NCBI GenBank assembly: GCA_023382655.1
Contig: JAHDWK010000002.1
Coordinates: 248,001-312,000 of the forward strand
Direction of reading: 5' to 3'
Length of the DNA: 64,000 bases
Origin: Anaerolineae bacterium
GTDB lineage: Bacteria > Chloroflexota > Anaerolineae > Promineifilales > Promineifilaceae
Below the pieces are notes generated by a model. That model searched no databases and was not told the DNA's origin. It saw only the letters and a list, made by a program, of their open reading frames with translations. Positions 58,089 to 64,000 of the stretch are shown piece after piece. The position numbers and the translations under genes are program-made. Position 1 is the first letter of the stretch, and every line of letters starts with the position of its first letter.

Positions 58089-59090
58089 ATGGAGATGCGC
58101 AGTTACTTTGAAGGTGAAATTGAGGATGAAGTGAACTTTGACTTTGACGAGGACGACCTGTCGGTAGGTGAAGATAACCTGGCCGAGGATATTGATTTTC
58201 TGGGTATGTACCTAACGGAGAATCGAGGCGTCTCCTTGTTAACGGCCGAGGAAGAAGTGCAACTGGCAAAGCGCATTGAGGCGGGGCGACTCGCGGCGAG
58301 GCGGCTAAAGAAGGGGACGGTGACGGCCGTTGAGCGCGAAGAATTGCACACCCGTGTCCAGGAAGGCGACGAGGCGCGGACGGCGCTGACGCGGGCCAAT
58401 GTGCGGCTGGTGATTAATATTGCCAAGAAGTATCGGGATCAGGGGCTGGATTTTTTGGATTTGATTCAAGAGGGGAATGTGGGGCTGATCACGGCCGTAG
58501 ACAAATTCGATTACACGATGGGCAACCGTTTTAGCACCTATGCCACCTGGTGGATTCGTCAATCTATTACGCGGGCCATTTCCAATCACGGCCGTACCAT
58601 TCGCATCCCGGCCAATAAAGGGGTGACCATTCGCCGGCTGTACCGGGCCAAACGTGAACTGGAGCAGGTGTACGGCCGTCCGGCTACACCCGAAGAACTG
58701 GCTGAAGAAACGAGTATTCCCGTTCACCGGGTGCGAATGTTGCTAGAAATTACCATGCCGCTGCTATCGTTAGAGCAGCCCGCCGGGCAGGAAGCGGATA
58801 ATGAGCTAGGCAGTTATGTGGAGGACAGTGAGGAACCACAGCCGACAGAACTGGTAGCGCGCAAAATGTTATCTGAAAGGATTGAGGAGTTATTGGACAA
58901 ACTTTCGCCCAAAGAGACCAATATCTTGTGTCTACGTTATGGGCTGCGTGGCTATCAATCGCACACACTGAAAGAGGTGGGTGATTTGTTCAATTTGTCC
59001 CGCGAGCGCATCCGCCAGATTGAACGCAATGCGCTGCGCAAATTGCGCCAGCCCCAATGGGGTGCAGATTTATTCTATTACTTGAATTGA
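58089..59090 (+). CDS. Primary-type RNA polymerase sigma factor (sigma-70, RpoD/SigA group)
   Basis: ATG 58089 lies seven bases after AAGGAG, giving 333 residues; earlier in-frame starts overlap the promoter. Region 1.2 is LGMYLTENRGVSLLTAEEEV. Region 2 has NVRLVINIAKKYRDQGLDFL, DLIQEGNVGL and DKFDYTMGNRFSTYATWWIR followed by QSITRAISNHGRTIRIP. Region 4 is LRYGLRGYQSHTLKEVGDLF and SRERIRQIERNALRKLRQ. The N terminus is short and acidic, with no region 1.1. Whether it is the housekeeping factor or a group 2 paralogue cannot be told from one window. Confidence 0.93.
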   Translation: MEMRSYFEGEIEDEVNFDFDEDDLSVGEDNLAEDIDFLGMYLTENRGVSLLTAEEEVQLAKRIEAGRLAARRLKKGTVTAVEREELHTRVQEGDEARTALTRANVRLVINIAKKYRDQGLDFLDLIQEGNVGLITAVDKFDYTMGNRFSTYATWWIRQSITRAISNHGRTIRIPANKGVTIRRLYRAKRELEQVYGRPATPEELAEETSIPVHRVRMLLEITMPLLSLEQPAGQEADNELGSYVEDSEEPQPTELVARKMLSERIEELLDKLSPKETNILCLRYGLRGYQSHTLKEVGDLFNLSRERIRQIERNALRKLRQPQWGADLFYYLN

Positions 59091-59131
59091 TAGGCAGGTT
59101 GGCCAAAATTCCGGTGGGACAAATCAAATTT

Positions 59132-59172
59132 AACCGGCTCAGAGCGTTTAGCAGCTTTGAGCCGGTTTTTTG
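59132..59172 (+). terminator. Rho-independent terminator after the sigma factor gene
   Basis: AACCGGCTCA and TGAGCCGGTT form a perfect 10-pair stem about 16 bases apart, followed by TTTTTG. It lies 42 bases after the stop codon. Confidence 0.85.
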
Positions 59173-59434
59173 TTAGATCATCGTCACAACCGGGTATTAG
59201 AGGGCTGTTAAGTACAATCTTAATTTTGCCGTGTTTTGCTATGATGGCTTCTCTGTATTAGGAGTTTAGTACTGTGGGCAAATAGACCGGCAGTTCAGAC
59301 ACCAACTCATGAGCCTCCCATTTGAAGATTTGTAAAGTAACTGACAATTTAGGGAATCGTGGACAAAAATGGGCTAATTTTCATCAGGCATCATGGAAAA
59401 GAAACCGGTTTTACAACTTTAAGGAGATTGATTG
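59173..59434 (+). promoter_or_regulatory. Leader region upstream of the radical SAM gene
   Basis: The 260-base spacer has no gene. It is AT-rich, contains TTGCCGTGTTTTGCTATGAT near 59227, which could hold promoter boxes, and ends with TTTAAGGAGATTGATTG as the ribosome binding site. No riboswitch was recognised. Confidence 0.3.
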
Positions 59435-61150
59435 ATGAGTGAAACGACTCTCGATGAAGTAAAAAAGGAAAAAGACCCGCTGCGCGAGAATCTGGGTACC
59501 CGTCGTGTGCCTAAGCTGCGTATGGCGGATTTTCCGAATGCGGATGCGATTGTACAACATGGACTGTTGCAGGAGACACGGCCGTCTACGGCCGTTGATA
59601 TTTTACTGGTGAATCCACCCACGCCGGACGGCGGTCTGTGGATTCGTACCCAACACCGGGTAGGGCGCCGTACCCGTGAAAATATGGTCTGGCCGCAGGT
59701 GTCGCTGGCGCAAATGGCGGCGCTGCTGCACCCCGTTTACAAAGTAGGCATTATTGACGCTAACGCCGAGCGCATGGGGTGGGAAGAGTTTACCCGCCAA
59801 CTAGACACCTATAAACCGAAGTATTACATGACCCAGGTGACGGCGCCCACGCTGGAAAATGATATGTTTGGCTGTTTCCTGGCCAAAGCGCGGGGCGCCA
59901 AAACCATCGCTTTTGGCACGCACGTGACGCCAATTCCGAAGGAGACGTTACGGCCGTATCCCGCGCTGGATTTTGTGCTGGTGGGCGAGCCAGACTTGAC
60001 CATCCGTGACTTGCTGGATCATCTGGAAAACCGTTTTGACGAACGCTCCCCCGAAATCAACCATATCTTTGACAAACACGATATGCTCTACAAACCGGCC
60101 ATCAATGAAGATGGTACGGTGAACATGCAGGGTATCAAGGGCGTCGCCTGGCGTAATGGGGAAGAGATCGTGGTGAATTTTACACGGCCGTTTATCCAAG
60201 ACCTCAACGACCTGCCCATCCCCCTCCATGAAATGCTGCCCCTACAAAAATACCGGATGCCGCTGATCAAGGGGCCGTTCACCTTCATTGTGACCAGTCG
60301 TGGCTGCCCGGCCGGCTGCACCTACTGCATCAAACATGTCAGTTACCAATACACAGCCCGCCTCCGATCCCCCCAACTCCTGGTCGAAGAAATGTGGCAG
60401 CTCAAAAAGCAGGGCATCAACAACATTCACATGTATGCTGATCTGTTCACCGTCAATCGAGACCAGGTGGTGGAACTGTGCAAACTGATGATTGAGCAGA
60501 ACATCAACATCCGCTGGACGTGCAATAGCCGGGTTGATTACGTGGATGAGGAAATGCTGCAACTCATGGGCAAGGCGGGCTGCCGTCTCATCTCCTGGGG
60601 CATTGAAAGCGGGAACGAACAAATTTTGCGCCATGCCCGCAAAGGCGCTTACCCGGAAAAAGCCGCCCGTTCTCTGGAATGGGCCAAAAAAGCGGGCATT
60701 ATGAACTGGGGTTACTTCATCATCGGCTTGCCTGGTGAAACAGAAGAAACCATTCGTCAAACAATTGATTTTGCTAAGAAACTACCACTGGACATTGCCC
60801 TTTTCCATGTAGCTGCCCCTTATCCGGGCACTCCTTTCTTCTTTGAGGTGGTGGAAAATGGTTGGTTCCGCCCTGGTACCCGCTGGGAAAATGTGGACAT
60901 GGATAAAGGCACGGTGTTGGATTACCCCAATCTGTCGGCGGAGCGGCTGCTCTATTGGCAAAAACAGGCTTTCCGCGAATGGGCTTTCCGCCCTGGCCCC
61001 ATTTTCACCTACTTAAAGATGCTGATGTCTGATGTGTCTACACTGCGTTCGGCATTAAGCGTCGGTTTGCAGCATCTCAGTTGGGCAGGTACAGATGAAG
61101 GCGCGCCGATAGCCGCGCGATCCACTTCTGTGCCCGCCTCAGGGCATTGA
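59435..61150 (+). CDS. B12-binding-domain radical SAM protein
   Basis: ATG 59435 is eight bases after AAGGAG, giving 571 residues. The N-terminal half is a cobalamin-binding-type Rossmann domain (VDILLVNPPTPDGG; VSLAQMAALLHPVYKVGIID), lacking an obvious DxHxxG lower-ligand motif. Radical SAM cysteines C291, C295, C298 lie in SRGCPAGCTYCIKH. SWGIESGNEQILRHARKG and GYFIIGLPGETEETIRQTID are later TIM-barrel motifs. Relatives include BchE, HpnJ-type and methyltransferase enzymes of tetrapyrrole, hopanoid or natural-product pathways; the substrate is unknown. Confidence 0.9.
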   Translation: MSETTLDEVKKEKDPLRENLGTRRVPKLRMADFPNADAIVQHGLLQETRPSTAVDILLVNPPTPDGGLWIRTQHRVGRRTRENMVWPQVSLAQMAALLHPVYKVGIIDANAERMGWEEFTRQLDTYKPKYYMTQVTAPTLENDMFGCFLAKARGAKTIAFGTHVTPIPKETLRPYPALDFVLVGEPDLTIRDLLDHLENRFDERSPEINHIFDKHDMLYKPAINEDGTVNMQGIKGVAWRNGEEIVVNFTRPFIQDLNDLPIPLHEMLPLQKYRMPLIKGPFTFIVTSRGCPAGCTYCIKHVSYQYTARLRSPQLLVEEMWQLKKQGINNIHMYADLFTVNRDQVVELCKLMIEQNINIRWTCNSRVDYVDEEMLQLMGKAGCRLISWGIESGNEQILRHARKGAYPEKAARSLEWAKKAGIMNWGYFIIGLPGETEETIRQTIDFAKKLPLDIALFHVAAPYPGTPFFFEVVENGWFRPGTRWENVDMDKGTVLDYPNLSAERLLYWQKQAFREWAFRPGPIFTYLKMLMSDVSTLRSALSVGLQHLSWAGTDEGAPIAARSTSVPASGH

Positions 61151-61341
61151 GATGTGATCGATCTTTTGTTTCCCCCTTCATTTGTGATGGCAGTCAGTCT
61201 AAAGCAGACACAGGTTTCTTGCTTATTACTGATTCAAGAGGAGGTGTTATTGGGAGAATTAAAATCAAAGTTGGGTGACCTTGTTAAGTTGTTGGTAGAA
61301 AATTAATCGTCTCGTTTTAAGAAATCGGAGGTTGGGAAAAA

Positions 61342-61833
61342 ATGAAATCAGCAAAACAGTTACTATTCTTGGGGTTGTTGGCGGTTGTTGTCTTTGCCAT
61401 ACCGGCGACTACTCTGGCAAATAAACAAATTTTCAAAGCCATCTTGACGACAGATGCCGAACTGCATCAAGTTGTTGGCTCTAATGCGCATGGCGCAGCC
61501 ATTGTAGCTTTGACGCCAAATGGTGTTCCTTTCCAGGTAAGCGTGAGTGGTCTTTCGGGCGACGCGACAATGGCCCATATTCATGGTCCGGCCACAGAAG
61601 ATCAGACGGCTCCGCCTGTGGTGACACTTTGTGGCGCGCCACCGCCGGCCGTCTTGGCCCAGTGCACCATGGAAAATGGTGTTTTGAAAATTCAGGGGAC
61701 CATTACCAACCAATTGGTAGGTATGACCAATGCTCAATTTGTGCAGGCCCTACAGAATGGGTTGCTCTACGTCAATGTACACACCCAGTTAAACCCTGCC
61801 GGCGAAGTGCGTGGGCAACTGTATCCGCGATAA
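61342..61833 (+). CDS. Secreted CHRD-domain protein
   Basis: A signal peptide (MKSAKQLLFLGLLAVVVFAI, PATTLA) precedes a CHRD domain with FKAILTTDAELHQVVGSNAH, ATMAHIHGPATEDQTAP and LLYVNVHTQLNPAGEVRGQL. The AHIHGP and YVNVHTxxNPxGEIRGQ boxes are diagnostic. The total of 163 residues is one domain. The fold is a beta-sandwich of unclear bacterial function, often exported. The start follows GGAGGTTGGGAAAAA. Confidence 0.92.
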   Translation: MKSAKQLLFLGLLAVVVFAIPATTLANKQIFKAILTTDAELHQVVGSNAHGAAIVALTPNGVPFQVSVSGLSGDATMAHIHGPATEDQTAPPVVTLCGAPPPAVLAQCTMENGVLKIQGTITNQLVGMTNAQFVQALQNGLLYVNVHTQLNPAGEVRGQLYPR

Positions 61834-61860
61834 AACAAGTAGAATTTTGACCAGAACTAT

Positions 61861-61902
61861 AAAAAAGCCCGGCAATCAATCATTTGCCGGGCTTTTTTTT
61901 GC
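61861..61902. terminator. Bidirectional rho-independent terminator
   Basis: AAAAAAGCCCGGCAA and TTTGCCGGGCTTTTTTTT form a 13-14-pair stem with A-run and T-run on either side, between convergent genes. It can terminate both the CHRD transcript and the minus-strand propeller gene. Confidence 0.92.
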
Positions 61903-61917
61903 TGCCGCTACGCCAGT

Positions 61918-64000
61918 TTAGCAGGCTGGATAACTGGAAACAGAGAGGGCTGCTATCAGGTTCTGAATGTATAACAAATCACCGCGGATAAAAGCGGGTA
62001 CATCCAGATATTTGCTTAATTCTGCCTGTGGTTCACACAAAATTTGGGCCTTTGCCTGGAACAGGGCATTGTAACTATACAGGTTAGCCATCACGCCCTC
62101 ACCAATGGTTGCCTCATACCGCGAGACAAACCAATAAGGGGCGATATATTCATATTCATCTACTGCCTGTTGCACCTGCGTTGGGATGTTTTGGTCCAGG
62201 TGGGCTGCCAGTTCGGGCACCATGAACATGAAATTGCGGGAAATATCCAGATGTTTTTTGTAGTAACGATAGCCGGGGCTGTTGGGGTCGCCCCAGTAGG
62301 AATCTTTGGAGAAGATGTTGACGCGCATTTGCAAGAGGGTGTTCAGTTGGTTTGTTACTTGAGTGCGTAAGGCGGCGTCTGTACCCGCCATGCCGGCCAG
62401 TTCTTGTAATTCGAGGAAACCAATGTAACCGGCGATCCAGGCGTTGAGTTCGTAAGGCTGTTGGCGGAAGTAATCGGTCTGGTTGCCGTTAGGTGGGGTG
62501 GGGACAGGTACGACTAGCTTGTTTTTAGCCAGGTTGTAGGTGGTCAGAGCGTTGACGCCAGGTATATTTTGGGCATATTTCCACATGGCATAGAAGTTGT
62601 GTTGGGGATATTGCCAGATGAACCCTGATCCAGCGCCAGCCATTGGTGGGTAGTTTCCGCCGTTGATGGGGGTGCCTACTTCTGGGGGTAGGTCCATCGC
62701 TTCTCTGGCGGCGCCAGACCAGCCGGTGCGGGCGTACATTTCGTTGTCAAAGTAGGCGTTGAACTCGGTCTGTAAATAGGTGCGTACTTCTGTTTGTAAT
62801 GATGGTGAGAGGTAAGGGTAAGCAATGGAGAGGGTGTACAGGGTATCGCCAGGGTTTTCAAAGTAGTTGATCACGCCTTCAATGATGAATTGGGGCATGT
62901 TGTAGTAGCCGGGTCGCAGGTGACCGGCATCTACAATTTTCTGGATCTCGGTTTCCAGGCGGCTGCGTATCTGGTCATTGCTGAGGGTGACGGCCGTGTC
63001 TTGACCAGGATTGGCCATGAGTGACGGCCGTTGCCCTATTCCCCCTCCCGGCCCAAACGCGATGATGGCATTACTACGATGCACAAATAACCGCCCCTGG
63101 TAAGGGATGATAGGATTTTGATCGCCGTGATTGTGGTAGGCGGCATTAACGCTATTGGTATTGCCAGTGTACCAGCCCCGGTGCCGGGAAATAGAGCCAG
63201 GATCGGCAAACCACATCGCATCATATCCTGGGGCCAATTGTGATAAATTGTAAGACCATGCCTGTCCTGACATCGTGCCCGCATTCCGATAATTAAACCA
63301 ATCGCCAATACGATCACAGCATAGATTGCGGTAGATCATGTTCCCACCAGCCGAAATGGCCTGTGGTTCCGCCAACGCCGCAAACCCACCTGTAATACTC
63401 AAATACCGTGGTTGGTTAATGTTCCAACCCATCACGCGCCCTTTAGAATCAGAACAGCACTGATGCACATTACCAAAGTACAAAATGCCGTCTGCGCCTA
63501 CCAGCGGTGGATAACGATTGCCAGAACCCGTGCCCCAATACCCGGCTGGCAGGTATTCAGGAAAACCATCCTGATCTGAGTCAAACGTAAATTCTGACCC
63601 GTTGGACGTATTCAAAACTACGAGCATCCGCCGCCAGGGCTTGTGTTTATAAGTGCTAGACTGTGGGTTGTTTTCCAGATAGTCGGTGATACTGCCCGCA
63701 TCTACCATCGGATAGCCATTGGTCCAGCCTTGTGGCGGCAATTGTGGCACTAATGTGGTGCCTTCGGTCGCGCCAGGCAAAAAGACGTTGTCTAGCTGCA
63801 TTTCGCGGACGGTGCCGTAGGTGCTGCCCCCTGGCCCGTCCACATTATTCAGTCCAGGCACCTCGCCTTCCCGGTAGCCATGGGCTACCGAAAAGATGAC
63901 TTTGTCGCCATAAATGACCGGCCAGTAGGATTGGTATTGCATTCCCGGCAGTTTGGCCGACTGCCAGACGAGTGCGCCCGTATTAGCATTCAGGGCATAA
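61918..64000 (-). CDS. PQQ-propeller-like large protein (5' end beyond window)
   Basis: The frame is open to the window edge; the first visible residues YALNANTGALVWQSAKLPGM are a PQQ-type beta-propeller repeat, so the ATG at 63942 is internal. More than 690 residues are present. Blade-like strands (LVGADGILYFGNVHQCCSDS, IIPYQGRLFVHRSNAIIAFG) give way to a C-terminal alpha-rich half (IQKIVDAGHLRPGYYNMPQF, LQTEFNAYFDNEMYART), recalling an alpha/alpha toroid. Two CC pairs (HQCCSD, RNLCCDR) are notable. Probably exported; function unknown. It ends beside the bidirectional terminator. Confidence 0.8.
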   Translation of the reverse strand, partial: YALNANTGALVWQSAKLPGMQYQSYWPVIYGDKVIFSVAHGYREGEVPGLNNVDGPGGSTYGTVREMQLDNVFLPGATEGTTLVPQLPPQGWTNGYPMVDAGSITDYLENNPQSSTYKHKPWRRMLVVLNTSNGSEFTFDSDQDGFPEYLPAGYWGTGSGNRYPPLVGADGILYFGNVHQCCSDSKGRVMGWNINQPRYLSITGGFAALAEPQAISAGGNMIYRNLCCDRIGDWFNYRNAGTMSGQAWSYNLSQLAPGYDAMWFADPGSISRHRGWYTGNTNSVNAAYHNHGDQNPIIPYQGRLFVHRSNAIIAFGPGGGIGQRPSLMANPGQDTAVTLSNDQIRSRLETEIQKIVDAGHLRPGYYNMPQFIIEGVINYFENPGDTLYTLSIAYPYLSPSLQTEVRTYLQTEFNAYFDNEMYARTGWSGAAREAMDLPPEVGTPINGGNYPPMAGAGSGFIWQYPQHNFYAMWKYAQNIPGVNALTTYNLAKNKLVVPVPTPPNGNQTDYFRQQPYELNAWIAGYIGFLELQELAGMAGTDAALRTQVTNQLNTLLQMRVNIFSKDSYWGDPNSPGYRYYKKHLDISRNFMFMVPELAAHLDQNIPTQVQQAVDEYEYIAPYWFVSRYEATIGEGVMANLYSYNALFQAKAQILCEPQAELSKYLDVPAFIRGDLLYIQNLIAALSVSSYPAC

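Overview
The window looks like a chromosomal piece of a GC-moderate, non-model bacterium, most plausibly a Chloroflexota (Anaerolineae-like) lineage. That placement is an inference from gene content: a multidomain PUFA-synthase-like fatty acid/polyketide synthase, several macrolide-type glycosyltransferases, CHRD, Uma2 and DUF1992 proteins, and a Dpp-type ABC system. No rRNA or tRNA gene was recognised to confirm it. Two genome-wide habits stand out. The palindrome ACGGCCGT recurs every few hundred bases in genes and spacers alike. Many spacers hold hairpin-forming blocks of short near-tandem units (GTAATCGGT, GTGAGCAGT, GTGATGCGT, CACAGATTA and others), and the same blocks also occur in frame inside coding sequences.

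Layout. 1-2.5 kb: the end of a PBP2-like gene, an HD-domain protein, a metallophosphoesterase and a DUF6194-like gene. 2.6-7.2 kb: a lower-GC block of small minus-strand genes (beta-lactamase-fold hydrolase, two VOC proteins, DinB, GNAT, a tiny membrane protein). Three of its intervals are attC-like imperfect inverted repeats, so it resembles an integron cassette array without an integrase. A separate ~110-bp element occurs three times in and beside it. 7.2-9.5 kb: small enzymes. 9.8-14.5 kb: a dppBCDF-type peptide ABC transporter plus a lipoprotein. 14.8-29.4 kb, plus strand: the centrepiece, an operon of acyl-CoA dehydrogenase, KS-AT-KS-ACP-ACP synthase, KR-DH, a phosphopantetheinyl transferase, and an acyl-CoA carboxylase split into carboxyltransferase, biotin carboxylase and BCCP. 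The synthase and KR-DH frames are separated by a textbook -1 frameshift arrangement (A7 slippery run, 7-nt spacer, hairpin), so they may be made as one protein of about 2750 residues. Both ACPs carry threonine where serine normally holds phosphopantetheine.

29.5-46.4 kb: mostly minus-strand accessory genes. These include Uma2, a nucleotidyltransferase, a LuxR response regulator and a huge membrane histidine kinase with a duplicated sensor module. Others are three-domain and single-domain transferases, P-loop kinases, GNATs, an alpha/beta hydrolase, a dihaem cytochrome c and an O-methyltransferase, several of them joined by 4-base ATGA overlaps. A toxin-antitoxin pair here has lost most of its toxin. 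46.5-50.1 kb: a zincin metalloprotease beside a repeat-plus-beta-lactamase protein. 50.8-53.4 kb: an ABC-2 exporter. 53.5-57.2 kb: GNAT, glycosyltransferase, UvrB. 57.3-61.8 kb, plus strand: a DUF1992 protein, a primary-type sigma factor with a near-consensus promoter, a B12-binding radical SAM protein and a secreted CHRD protein. 61.9-64 kb: the 3' part of a PQQ-propeller-like protein that runs off the window.

The synthase operon is self-sufficient on paper: the carboxylase makes malonyl- or methylmalonyl-CoA, the AT loads it, the two KS domains condense, KR and DH process the beta carbon, and the Sfp-type transferase would arm the ACPs. No enoyl reductase domain or thioesterase was seen; the acyl-CoA dehydrogenase is the only candidate redox partner for the enoyl stage. 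The product is unknown.
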